Below, piece by piece: positions 19,501 through 28,400 of a stretch of DNA of 64,000 nt (position 1 is the stretch's first letter; each line of letters begins with the position of its first letter). Origin of the DNA: Streptomyces sp. CG4 (GTDB lineage: Bacteria; Actinomycetota; Actinomycetes; Streptomycetales; Streptomycetaceae); NCBI RefSeq assembly GCF_041080655.1, contig NZ_CP163525.1, positions 9,610,001 to 9,674,000 of the forward strand, given 5' to 3'. A program made the position numbers and the translations under genes. The notes beneath the pieces are model-generated. The model ran no database searches. It had not been told where the DNA came from and saw nothing but the letters and a program-made list of their open reading frames with translations.

Positions 19501-22500
19501 CAAGGCGTACGGGGACGGCGCGGACGGTACCGGCTGGGGCGAGGGCGCCGGAATGCTGCTGGTGGAACGGCTGTCCGACGCCCGCCGCAACGGACACCGG
19601 GTACTCGCGGTGGTCCGCGGCAGCGCGGTCAACTCCGACGGCGCCAGCAACGGTCTGACCGCCCCCAACGGCCCTTCCCAGGAACGGGTGATCCATGCCG
19701 CGCTGGCCGACGCCGGGCTCACCCCGGCCGACGTCGACGCCGTCGAGGGACACGGCACCGGCACCGTCCTCGGCGACCCCATCGAGGCACAGGCGCTCCT
19801 CGCCACCTACGGCCAGGACCGCGAGCGGCCCCTGTGGCTCGGGTCGGTGAAGTCCAACCTCGGCCACACCCAGGCCGCCGCCGGAGTCGCCGGCGTCATC
19901 AAGACCGTACTGGCGCTGAACCACGGCGAACTGCCCCGCACGCTGCACGCCGACCAGCCCTCCAGCCATGTCGACTGGGCCTCCGGCGCCGTACGCCTGC
20001 TGACCGAAGCCCAGGCGTGGCCGCAGGACGACGGCCGCCGGCGGCGCGCCGGTGTCTCCTCCTTCGGCTTCAGCGGCACCAACGCCCATGTGATCCTGGA
20101 AGAGGCACCGCCGGTTCCGGAGGCGGCTCCCACCGCCTCGGTCCCGTCGGCCGCGCACGGGATGGTCGCCTGGCCGCTGTCGGCCCGTACCCCTCAGGCG
20201 CTGAGCGCCCAGGCCGAAAGGCTGCTCGACCACGCCGTCCGGCACCCGGAGCTGTCCGCCGCCGACCTCGGTCACTCCCTGGCGGCCACCCGCCCCGCCT
20301 TCGAACACCGCGCGGTGCTGCTCGGCACGGGGCGCGACGACCTCCTCACCGATCTGGCCCGGCTCGCCTCGGGCGACCTGCGACCCGACGGCACCGGCGC
20401 CACCGCCCGAGCCGGACGCACCGTCTTCCTGTTCACCGGCCAAGGCGCCCAACATCCCGGCATGGGAAGGGAGTTGTACGCCTCCTTCCCCGCCTTCGCC
20501 GACGCCTTCGACGAGGTGTGCGCGCACTTCGGTGCCGATGTCCTCGACACCCCGCTGCGCGAGGCGGTCCTCGGCGACGCCGGGCGGCTGCTGGACCGTA
20601 CCGGGTACGCCCAACCCGCCCTGTTCGCCCTGGAAACGGCCCTGTACCGGCTCGTCCGCAGCCTCGGTGTGAGCCCCGACCACCTCCTCGGCCACTCCAT
20701 AGGCGCCCTCGCCGCCGTACATGCCGCCGGAGTCCTCTCCCTCGCCGACGCCTGCACCCTCGTCGCCGCCCGCGGCAAGCTGATGGACGCGCTCCCCGAC
20801 GGCGGCGCCATGGTCGCGCTCCAGGCCACCGAGGAGGAAGTGCTGCCGCTGCTGGACGGCCGGGAACACCAGGTCGGCGTGGCCGCGGTCAACGGCCCCA
20901 GGTCGGTGGTGATCTCCGGCGAGGAGGCCGCCGTCCTGGACCTTGCCGCCCGCATCGAGGCCCTGGGCCGGCGCACCAAGCGGCTGCGCGTCAGCCACGC
21001 CTTCCACTCGCCGCTGATGGAGCCCATGCTCGGCGACTTCCGCGAGGTCGCCGCCGCCCTGGAGTACCACGAGCCCCGTATCCCCGTGATCTCCGACGTC
21101 ACCGGCCGGCCCGCCACCGGCGACGAACTCGCCTCCCCCGACCACTGGGTGCGGCATGCGCGCCAGGCCGTCCGTTTCCACGACGGCGTGCGCACGCTGG
21201 AGGACCTCGGCGTCAGCCGGTATGTCGAGATAGGCCCCGGCGGCACGCTCACCGCGCTGGCCGCCGACGCCCTCACCGCCCCCGCCGACACCGCCACCAT
21301 CGCGCTGCTGCGCCCCGGCCAGGACGAGACCGCCAGCCTCCTCGGCGGACTGGCCCGCGTCCACGCCCACGGCGCCGACGTCGACTGGACCGCCGCCACC
21401 GCAGGTTCCGGCGAGGTGGTCGACCTGCCCACCTACGCCTTCCAACGGCAGCGCTTCTGGCCCACAGCGGGCAGCCACACCGCGGGTGATCTCGCCGCGG
21501 CGGGCCTCGCCGACACCGGACACCCGCTGCTCGGCGCCCGCGTCGACCTCGCCGACACCGGCGAACATGTCTTCACCAGCCGGCTCTCCGTCGCGGACCA
21601 GCCGTGGCTCGCCGACCACGCCGTCGGCGGCACCACCGTCCTGCCCGGCACCGCCCACCTCGACCTGGCGCTGCTCGCCGGGGACCGCGTGGGCTGCGAC
21701 CGGGTGACCGAACTGACCTTGGTCGAGCCGCTGTTGCTGGCCGACGGGCAGGCCGTCACCCTGCAGCTGCGGCTCGGCGCACCCGACGCCGACGGCAACC
21801 GCCCGCTGGGGGTGCACTCCCGCCCCGCCGACGCGGCCCCCGACCGGCCCTGGACGTTGCATGCCGACGGCATCCTCGCGGCCGGTGCCCGCCCGGACCC
21901 CGAGGGCACCCCGCTCGCCGCCTGGCCGCCCGCGGGCGCCGAGGAACTGCCCGTCGAGGACACCTACGACCGCCTCGCCGCGGCCGGTTTCGGCTACGGG
22001 CCCCTCTTCCAGGGCCTGCGCGCGGCCTGGCGGCTCGACGGCGACGTGTACGCCGAGCTCGCGCTCCCGGAACAGGCGCACGCCGACGCACCCCGCTACG
22101 GCCTGCACCCCGCCCTGCTGGACGCCGCCCTGCACGCCACCGCCTTCCTGCCGCTGGACGACTCCGCGCCCGGCCGGCTGCCCTTCTCCTGGCGGGACGT
22201 GACCCTGCACGCCACCGGCGCCACCGCCGTACGCGTCCGGCTCGCCCTGCGCGGCGACGATGCCGTCGCCCTCGACGTCGCCGACACCACCGGGCGGCCC
22301 GTCGCCTCCGTCGGCTCCCTCACCCTGCGTGAGATCGATCCCGAGCGGCTGCGCGCACGGCCCGACCGGGGCGCGGGCGACCTCTTCCAGATCGACTGGC
22401 AGCCGCAGCCACAGCCGGCCGCCGACGGCCACATGGGCGCGCCGAACGGCAGCCGTCCGGCCCCGGACGGGCTGACGGTTCTGGGCGACGGCGCCGGGCG

Positions 22501-25336
22501 GGAGTTCGCCGCGGAACTCGCCGCCGCCGGCGTCTCCGCGTACCTCACCGAGGCAGCCGATCTCGCCACCCTCGCGGCAGCTGAGGCCGCGCCCGGCACC
22601 GTACTCGCCGTAGTACCCCACGACAGCGGCCCCCTGGAGCAGGCGGGACACTCGGCCGCGCAGCACGCGCTCACCCTCGTACGGCACCTGCTGGCCGAAC
22701 GACGTCTGGACCGGACCCGGCTGGTGCTGGTGACCCGGGAGGCGCTGATGCCGGACGGACCCGCCGGACCGGGAGTGCGCCACCCGGCCGCGGCCGCCGC
22801 CTGGGGCCTGGTCCGCTCCGCCCAGTCCGAGCACCCCGGTCGGTTCGCCCTCGTCGACACCGACAGCGCCGCCGCCTCACTGGCCGCACTGCCCGCCGCC
22901 CTGGACCGACCCGACGCCCAACTGGGCCTGCGGGAGGGGCAGGTGCACCTGCCGCGCATCGTCCGCACCGATCAGGACACCGCGCTGCGCCTCCCGCACA
23001 CCACGGCCCAGAAGGCCTGGCGGCTGGACATGGTCCGCAAGGGCACACTCGACGGCCTGGAGCTCGTCGCCGCCCCCGACGCCGAACGCTCCCTCGGCGA
23101 CGGCGAGATACGGATCGCCGTCCGCGCCGCCGGCGTCAACTTCCGCGACGTGCTCAACGCACTCGGCATGTACCCGGGCCCGGCCCGCGACTTCGGTCTG
23201 GAGGGCGCCGGTGTGATCACCGAGACCGGCCCCGGCGTGACCGCCTTCGCCGTCGGTGACCGCGTCATGGGCATGTTCCCCTCCGCCTACGGGCCCGTCG
23301 CGGTGGCCGACGCCCGCACCGTCGCTCGTATCCCGGACGGCTGGACGTTCGCCCAGGCGGCGACCGTACCGATCGTCTTCCTCACCGCGTACTACGCCCT
23401 CGTCGACCTCGGCGGCGTCACCGAGGGCCAGTCCGTGCTCGTCCACGCGGCGGCCGGCGGCGTCGGCATGGCCGCCACCCAGCTCGCCCGCCACCTCGGC
23501 GCCGAGGTGTACGCCACCGCCGGCCCCGGGAAGTGGAACGCCCTGCGCGCCGCGGGACTGGACGACAAGCACATCGCTTCCTCCCGCGACCTCTCCTTCG
23601 AGGACGCCTTCCGCGCCGCGACCGGCGACCGCGGAGTCGACCTCGTCCTGGACTCCCTGGCGGGCGAGTTCGTCGACGCCTCCCTGCGCCTGCTGCCGCG
23701 CGGTGGACACTTCCTGGAGATGGGCAAGACCGACGTCCGCGACCCCGAGGATGTCGCCGCCCGCCACCCCGGCGTGCATTACCGGGCGTTCGACCTCATC
23801 GAGGCCGGTCCCGACCGCATCGGCGAGATGCTCACCACCCTCGTCGGCCTGTTCGAGGCCGGGGTGCTCACCCCGCTGCCGGTCACCCCGTGGGACGTAC
23901 GACGCGCCCCGGAAGCCTTCCGGTACATGTCGCAGGCCCGCCACGTCGGCAAGGTCGTCCTCACCGTCCCCGCGCCGCTCGACCCGGACGGCACCGTCCT
24001 CATCACCGGCGGCACCGGTGGCCTCGGCGCCCTGCTCGCCCGCCATCTGGTCACCGAGCACGGCGTACGCCATCTGCTGCTCGTCTCACGCCGCGGAAGC
24101 GCGACTCCGGGTGCCGAGCAACTTGTGGCCGACCTGGCCGAGTTGGGCGCCGAGGCGCGGATCGAGGCGGTGGACGTAGCCGACCGTGCCCAGGCCGCCG
24201 CACTCCTCGCGTCCGTACCCGACAGGCATCCGCTGACCGCCGTCGTACACGCCGCCGGCGTACTCGACGACACGGTCGTGGAGCAGCTCGGTGCCGAACG
24301 GCTGGACGCCGTGCTGCGCCCCAAACTGGACGCCGCAGCCCATTTGCACGACCTCACCCGCCCCCTCGACCTGGCCGCGTTCGTGCTGTTCTCCTCCGTC
24401 GCCGGCACCCTCGGCGCGCCCGGCCAGGGCAACTATGCGGCGGCCAACGCCTTCCTCGACGCGCTCGCCGAGCACCGGCGCGCCCTGGGCCTGCCCGCGC
24501 TGTCCCTGCCCTGGGGGCCCTGGTCCCAGGCCACCGGCATGACCAGCGGTCTCACCGACGCCGACGTCCGCCGAATGGAGCGCGCCGGACTGCCGCCGCT
24601 CACCCCGAAGGAGGGCCTGGCGCTGTTCACCGAGGCACTGGACCAGTCGGCGGCGGTACGGCTGCCGCTGGCGGTGGACACCAGCAGGCTCGGCGCCGAC
24701 GGCCCGGTACCTCCGCTGCTGTCCGGCCTCGCCCGCGCCCGGCGCACCGTCGCCGACCGCACGCCGATCGCGGAGCCGGGCGCGGACCTCGCCGGTGAAC
24801 TGTCCCGCCTCGACGCCGCCGACCGGCGACGCAGGCTGGTCGAGGAGGTCTGCCGCCAGGTCGCCGCGGTCCTGGGGCACGCCTCGGCGGCCCGGATCGA
24901 CCCCGAGCAGTCCTTCAAGGAACTCGGCTTCGACTCGCTCACCGCCGTCGAACTGCGCAACCGGATGAACGCGGCCACCGCGGTACTGCTGCCCGCCACC
25001 CTGGTCTTCGACTACCCGACACCCGAAGCGCTCGCCGACCACCTGTGCCGGGAGCACTTCGCCGGCGAGACGGACCCGGGCCCCGCGGCACCCGGCACCG
25101 ACACCTCGGGCGCGGGCGAACCCGACGAGGCCGCGATCCGCAGGCTGCTCACGTCCATCCCCATCACCAGGTTCCGCGAGTCGGGACTGCTGGACGCGCT
25201 GCTGGACCTGGCCCCGGCCGCCGTCCCCGCAGCCCGCAGCGACCAGGAGCCGGCCACGGTCGACGGCGCCGACGTGGACGTCGACGACATGGACGTGGAC
25301 GACCTGGTCCGGATGGCCCTGGGCGCCGACGACTGA
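13502..25336 (+). CDS. PKS gene A: two-module type I polyketide synthase (DH-KR; DH-ER-KR)
   Basis: The 3944-residue protein starts (GTG, 13502) with an N-terminal docking helix, MSEDRLREYLKRVTAEL. Domain order with approximate residues: KS 33-460 (Cys205), AT 562-860 (Ser649), DH 913-1190, KR 1400-1580, ACP 1665-1745, KS 1776-2200, AT 2308-2600, DH 2674-2970, ER 3164-3490, KR 3498-3690, ACP 3795-3855. The C-terminal docking segment contains SIPITRFRESGLLDALLDLA and ends in an acidic tail (DVDDLVRMALGADD). Both ATs have GHSIG and HAFH, predicting malonyl-CoA. There is no loading module or thioesterase, so this is an internal subunit. Its N-terminal class fits the tail of the upstream PKS, and its C-terminal class fits the head of gene B. 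Confidence 0.97.
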   Translation: MSEDRLREYLKRVTAELHRTTTRVRELEARDCEPIAIVSMACRYPGGVRTPEDLWRLVAEGTDAITPFPEDRGWDVGSLYHPDPEHPGTCYTREGGFLHDAADFDPDFFGMSPREALGTDPQQRLLLEISWEALERAGLAPAALRGSRTGVFAGVMYNDYGSRFDAPPPGLEGFLGNGSAGSIASGRVSYTLGLEGPAVTVDTACSSSLVALHLACQALRAGECSLALAGGVAVMSTPVTFTEFSRQRGLSPDGRCKSFAQAADGTGWGEGAGLLLLERLSDARRNGHPVLAVIRGSAVNQDGASSGLTAPNGPSQQRVIRAALASAGLSAADVDAVEAHGTGTTLGDPIEAQALLATYGQDRERPLWLGSLKSNIGHTQAAAGVGGVIKTVMAMRHGQLPRTLHVDAPSTHVDWSSGAVSLLTEPQDWAPTEGRTRRAGVSAFGVSGTNAHVILEEAEAVQETAEPAGPDAGAGGVVVWPVSARGEGALRAQAARLLECVDGSVGSTADVGLSLAVTRSVFEDRAVVVGSDVRELRAGLAALAAGEPHAQVVRGTAGRGRTAFLFAGQGSQRLGMGRELYAAYPVFAEAFDAVDAQLPFSLREVVFGEDEDRLNRTEYAQPALFALEVALFRLLESWGVRPDVLAGHSIGEIAAAHVAGVWSLTDACRLVVARGRLMQALPSGGAMVAVQASEEEVLPLLDDARVGVAAVNGPQSVVIAGAFDAVEEAVAHLRAQDRRTTALRVSHAFHSPLMEPMLADFRAVAEGLSYEPPKLSIVSTVTGEAATADELTSPGYWVEHVRRTVRYADALRTLAQSRTTRFVELGPDGTLTALARTLLQDEPSLLVPALRKDGSEAARLLTAVGALHAHGHSPDWAALFPGARSVALPTYAFQRRRYWLDALPGGGRRGGGHPLLGSSVTLADSSAVLSTAVFSTRTHPWLADHTVAGTAVLPTAGYLDFALHLGNRVGCHHVVALDQEQPLVLGHDPVEVQVVLDGPGDAGLRPFTCYSRPATAASSAGEDDTDRPWTRHARGALAPGAAMPGRPEQDEHHGTWPPPGAQALDPGEVDEIYEALREQGLDHGPAFRGLTAVWRAGDEVYAEVAVPEDLREDALRVALHPALLDAALHAAPLLGHPCSVAVSWRDCTLYAASADALRVRLRRVPDGGLRLDLADGAGDPVAAVGAVALTPAAELSLPVVDAPAGDLFAVEWTGLPTPVRLTRRPAVAVLGDGPAPPGAERHPDLGALLTALDDTGAAVPELVFASVRGDGTELPAGVHESAAVALEVLQRWQAEERTADARLVVVTRNAVAVRPGEPVADLAAAAVRGLVRSAQSENPGRFLLVDTDTDTAPDTVLAAVVEAAHGGETEIALRTGRPYAARLTRHIPDGTAAPVLDPERTVLITGAGGTVAAAVARHLVAAHGVRHLLLAGRRGPQAPGVAELRAALEQAGAEVTVAACDVSDPAALAVLLAAVPEEHPLGAVFHAAGVIDDGVIPALTPERLSAVLRPKADAAVHLERLTRDMDLSAFVLFSSAAATFGGPGQGNYAAANAFLEALAATLRTQGRPALALGWGMWAEDSGMTAGLGDADRTRMARAGIAPLPTADALHLLDLGLAQDRAVLLPVRLDLAAARAATTPAPALLRDPAASLRRTAGAARSGGRLSRTLAALPESERPAAVLRLLQTEIATVLGHTADTPAADPERAFRDLGFDSLTAVDLRNALERRTGLRLAPTVAFDHPTPAALAGHLLRSLPAGDRPARAVITTPRGAHTGADEPIAIVGMACRLPGGADTPERLWDLLASGGDGLTGFPDDRGWDLASLYHPDPDHEGTSYTRSGGFLPGVDRFDPAFFGISPREALAMDPQQRLLLEVCWEAVERAGVDPRTLRGSRTGVFAGTNGQDYTTLLRTSAEDVDGYLGTGNAASVVSGRISYTLGLEGPAVTVDTACSSSLVALHWAARALRAGECDLALAGGVTVMSTPAAFLEFSRQRGLAPDGRCKAYGDGADGTGWGEGAGMLLVERLSDARRNGHRVLAVVRGSAVNSDGASNGLTAPNGPSQERVIHAALADAGLTPADVDAVEGHGTGTVLGDPIEAQALLATYGQDRERPLWLGSVKSNLGHTQAAAGVAGVIKTVLALNHGELPRTLHADQPSSHVDWASGAVRLLTEAQAWPQDDGRRRRAGVSSFGFSGTNAHVILEEAPPVPEAAPTASVPSAAHGMVAWPLSARTPQALSAQAERLLDHAVRHPELSAADLGHSLAATRPAFEHRAVLLGTGRDDLLTDLARLASGDLRPDGTGATARAGRTVFLFTGQGAQHPGMGRELYASFPAFADAFDEVCAHFGADVLDTPLREAVLGDAGRLLDRTGYAQPALFALETALYRLVRSLGVSPDHLLGHSIGALAAVHAAGVLSLADACTLVAARGKLMDALPDGGAMVALQATEEEVLPLLDGREHQVGVAAVNGPRSVVISGEEAAVLDLAARIEALGRRTKRLRVSHAFHSPLMEPMLGDFREVAAALEYHEPRIPVISDVTGRPATGDELASPDHWVRHARQAVRFHDGVRTLEDLGVSRYVEIGPGGTLTALAADALTAPADTATIALLRPGQDETASLLGGLARVHAHGADVDWTAATAGSGEVVDLPTYAFQRQRFWPTAGSHTAGDLAAAGLADTGHPLLGARVDLADTGEHVFTSRLSVADQPWLADHAVGGTTVLPGTAHLDLALLAGDRVGCDRVTELTLVEPLLLADGQAVTLQLRLGAPDADGNRPLGVHSRPADAAPDRPWTLHADGILAAGARPDPEGTPLAAWPPAGAEELPVEDTYDRLAAAGFGYGPLFQGLRAAWRLDGDVYAELALPEQAHADAPRYGLHPALLDAALHATAFLPLDDSAPGRLPFSWRDVTLHATGATAVRVRLALRGDDAVALDVADTTGRPVASVGSLTLREIDPERLRARPDRGAGDLFQIDWQPQPQPAADGHMGAPNGSRPAPDGLTVLGDGAGREFAAELAAAGVSAYLTEAADLATLAAAEAAPGTVLAVVPHDSGPLEQAGHSAAQHALTLVRHLLAERRLDRTRLVLVTREALMPDGPAGPGVRHPAAAAAWGLVRSAQSEHPGRFALVDTDSAAASLAALPAALDRPDAQLGLREGQVHLPRIVRTDQDTALRLPHTTAQKAWRLDMVRKGTLDGLELVAAPDAERSLGDGEIRIAVRAAGVNFRDVLNALGMYPGPARDFGLEGAGVITETGPGVTAFAVGDRVMGMFPSAYGPVAVADARTVARIPDGWTFAQAATVPIVFLTAYYALVDLGGVTEGQSVLVHAAAGGVGMAATQLARHLGAEVYATAGPGKWNALRAAGLDDKHIASSRDLSFEDAFRAATGDRGVDLVLDSLAGEFVDASLRLLPRGGHFLEMGKTDVRDPEDVAARHPGVHYRAFDLIEAGPDRIGEMLTTLVGLFEAGVLTPLPVTPWDVRRAPEAFRYMSQARHVGKVVLTVPAPLDPDGTVLITGGTGGLGALLARHLVTEHGVRHLLLVSRRGSATPGAEQLVADLAELGAEARIEAVDVADRAQAAALLASVPDRHPLTAVVHAAGVLDDTVVEQLGAERLDAVLRPKLDAAAHLHDLTRPLDLAAFVLFSSVAGTLGAPGQGNYAAANAFLDALAEHRRALGLPALSLPWGPWSQATGMTSGLTDADVRRMERAGLPPLTPKEGLALFTEALDQSAAVRLPLAVDTSRLGADGPVPPLLSGLARARRTVADRTPIAEPGADLAGELSRLDAADRRRRLVEEVCRQVAAVLGHASAARIDPEQSFKELGFDSLTAVELRNRMNAATAVLLPATLVFDYPTPEALADHLCREHFAGETDPGPAAPGTDTSGAGEPDEAAIRRLLTSIPITRFRESGLLDALLDLAPAAVPAARSDQEPATVDGADVDVDDMDVDDLVRMALGADD
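13598..18775 (+). other. PKS module A1: KS-AT(malonyl)-DH-KR-ACP
   Basis: The KS has DTACSSS, EAHGTGT and KSNIGHT. The AT has GHSIGE and SHAFHS (malonyl). The DH motif is HTVAGTAVLPTAG, with HGPAFRG and LLDAALH. The KR nucleotide motif reads TGAGGTVAA, where the third glycine of the usual GGTGxLG is alanine, and the LDD motif is IDD. Catalytic SS, GNYAAANAF and a Lys are present. The ACP has GFDSLTAVDL. Expected outcome is a double bond if the unusual KR works. Confidence 0.9.
18826..25060 (+). other. PKS module A2: KS-AT(malonyl)-DH-ER-KR-ACP, fully reducing
   Basis: KS has DTACSSS, with VEGHGTGT in place of VEAHGTGT. AT has GHSIGA and SHAFHS (malonyl). DH has HAVGGTTVLP and LLDAALH. The ER (about 22990-23970) has GVNFRDVLNALGMYPG and the NADPH loop HAAAGGVGMAA. 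The KR has TGGTGGLGA and LDD (B type). The ACP has GFDSLTAVEL. It should give a saturated methylene unit. Confidence 0.95.
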
Positions 25337-25454
25337 GCGCCCCGGCCCCTCTCCGTCAGCCCTTCCAGCCCGTCTGGCCCTCCCTGTCCGTCATGTCCGC
25401 CATATCTGTCACGTCTGTCACGTCTGCATCGAAGCGCGAAGTGTGGAGCTGAGC
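25337..25454. other. Spacer between PKS genes A and B
   Basis: The 118-bp spacer shows no terminator. A 9-base unit (tctgtcacg) is repeated in tandem at 25405-25413 and 25414-25422. The ribosome site of gene B (ggag) is 6 bases before its ATG. Confidence 0.6.
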
Positions 25455-28400
25455 ATGTCCTCCGAAAAAGTCGTCGAAGCCCTCCGTGCCTCGCTCCGGG
25501 AGAACGAACGGCTGCGCAAGCACAACCAGCAGCTGCGGGAGACGATGACCGAGCCGGTCGCGATCGTCGCCATGGCCTGCCGCTGGCCCGGCGGCGCCGA
25601 CACCCCCGAGGGCTTCTGGCAGCTCCTCGCCGACGGCACGGACGCCATGACGGACTTCCCCGCCGACCGTGGCTGGGACCTCGACGCACTGTTCCGGCAC
25701 GACGGCAGCGGCAGCGGCAGTGCGGCCACCCAGGGCGGCTTCGTACACGGCGCCGACCGCTTCGACGCCGATTTCTTCGGCATCTCGCCCCGTGAGGCCC
25801 TGGCCATGGACCCGCAGCAACGCCTGCTGCTGGAGGTCGCCTGGGAGACCGTGGAACGCGCGGGCATCGCGCCCGCCGCCCTGCGCGGCAGCAGCACCGG
25901 AGTCTTCGTCGGCTGCAGCAACCAGGAGTACGGCTCCGGGCTGCGCGAGATCCCCGAAGGAGTCGAGGGCCACATCCTCACCGGCAACACCGGCAGCGTG
26001 GTCTCCGGGCGTGTCGCCTACACCATGGGCCTGGAGGGCCCCGCGGTGACCGTCGACACGGCGTGCTCATCCTCCCTGGTGGCCCTGCACCTGGCGGCGC
26101 ACGCCCTGCGGGCGGGCGAGTGCTCGCTGGCGCTGGCGGGCGGTGTCGCCGTGATGTCCACCCCTGGTGCCTTCGTCGAGTTCAGCCGCCAGGGAGGTAT
26201 GGCGACCGACGGCCGCTGCAAGCCGTTCGCGGAGGCCGCGGACGGTACCGGCTGGGGTGAGGGTGCCGGCCTGCTGCTGCTGGAGCGGCTGTCGGACGCG
26301 CGTCGCAACGGCCACCGCGTCCTGGCCGTGATCCGTGGCAGCGCGGTCAACCAGGACGGCGCGTCGAACGGCCTGACGGCGCCCAACGGTCCTTCGCAGC
26401 AACGGGTGATCCGTGCGGCGCTGGCGAGTGCGGGACTTTCGGCCGCCGATGTGGACGCGGTGGAGGCGCACGGTACGGGTACGACGCTGGGTGATCCGAT
26501 CGAGGCGCAGGCGCTGCTCGCGACCTACGGACAGGACCGTGAACGGCCGCTGTGGCTGGGCTCGGTGAAGTCGAACATCGGACACACCCAGGCCGCGGCC
26601 GGTGTCGCGGGCGTCATGAAGATGGTGCTGGCGATGCGGCACGGCCTGCTGCCGCGCACCCTCCACGTCGACGCACCGTCGACCCACGTCGACTGGTCCG
26701 CGGGCGACGTGAACCTGCTGGACGAACCGCGGGACTGGCCACGGGCGGGGGACCGCCCGCGCCGGGCCGGTGTGTCGTCCTTCGGTATCTCCGGGACCAA
26801 CGCGCATGTGATCCTCGAAGAGGCCGAGGCGGTCGAGGAGTCCGCGGGATCAGACGCCGGTGACGGCGGGGTCGTGGTGTGGCCGGTGTCCGCGCGGGGG
26901 GAGGCCGCCCTGCGGGCGCAGGCGGGACGGCTGCTGGAGTCCCTGAGCGGTTCTCCCGCGGATGTGGGGCTGTCGCTCGCGGTGACGCGGTCGGTGTTCG
27001 AAGACCGTGCCGTGGTCGTGGGTTCGGATGGGGAGGAACTGCGGTCCGGGCTTGCCGCGCTGGCGTCCGGTGAGGCGGACGCGCGGGTGGTGAGAGGTAC
27101 GGCGCTGCGGGGGCGTACGGCATTCCTGTTCGCGGGGCAGGGCGCGCAACGGCTCGGTATGGGCCGGGAGTTGTACGAGGCCTACCCCGTGTTCGCCGAG
27201 GCCTTCGACGCGGTGGACGCAGAACTTCCGTTCAGTTTGCGGGAGGTCGTCTTCGGTGAGGACGCGGAGCGTCTGAACCGGACGGAGTACGCCCAGCCTG
27301 CTCTGTTCGCGCTGGAAGTGGCGTTGTTCCGGCTGCTGGAGTCGTGGGGCCTGCGCGCCGACGTGCTGGCCGGTCATTCGATCGGTGAGATCGCGGCGGC
27401 GCATGTGGCGGGGGTGTGGTCGCTGGCGGATGCGTGCCGTCTGGTGGTGGCGCGGGGCCGGCTGATGCAGGCGCTGCCTGAGGGTGGTGCGATGGTCGCG
27501 GTGCAGGCGAGCGAGGACGAGGTGCTTCCTCTGCTCGACGAGCAGGTGGGTCTTGCGGCGGTCAACGGACCGCAGTCCGTGGTCGTCGCGGGCGCCGCGG
27601 AGGCCGTGGACGAGGTGGCCGCGCGCTTCCGCGCCCAGGACCGCAAGACCACGGCGCTGCGGGTCAGCCATGCTTTCCACTCGCCGCAGATGGAGCCGAT
27701 GCTGGCCGACTTCCGTGCGGTCGCAGAGGGGCTGTCGTACGAGCGGCCGAGGCTTCCTCTGGTCTCTACGGTGACCGGAGAGGCCGCGAGTGCCGAGGAG
27801 CTGATGTCCCCGGAGTACTGGGTACGGCACGTGCGCCAGACCGTGCGTTACGCCGATGCCGTCCGCGCCCTCGCGGACCAGAACGTCACCCGCTACCTCG
27901 AACTCGGCCCGGACGGCACCCTCTCCGCACTTGCCCAGGCTGTCCTGCCCCCGGCGGGGGAGGACCCGGAAGCGGCCGTGGCGCAGTACGTGGCGGTACC
28001 GGCGCTGCGCAAGGACGGGGAGGAGACGGGAAGTCTGCTCCGTGCTGTCGGCGCGCTGCACGCGTACGGTCACAGCCCGGACTGGTCGGCACTGCTCCCC
28101 GGCGCCCGGCGTGTCGAACTGCCCACCTATGCCTTCCAGCGGGCCCGGTACTGGCTGGCCGACGCCGCGTCCGACCCGGACGACGGTCAGGTACCGGCCG
28201 TCGACTCGGCCTTCTGGTCCGCTGTGCGCAGGGGCGATGTCCGGGACCTGGCGCAGCGGCTGGCCCTCGACCCCGACGTCCTGGCACCCGTGCTGCCCGC
28301 CCTGACGGCCTGGCACCACGACAGCATGCACAGGGCCACCGCGGAGTCCTGGCAGTACCGGGAGATCTGGACACCACTGCAGTCCCCGGCGGGCTCCCCG

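Noticed and set aside
25405..25428. Tandem tctgtcacg repeat as a regulatory site between genes A and B
   Set aside because: Only two short copies in a spacer of likely co-transcribed genes; too weak to support an operator.
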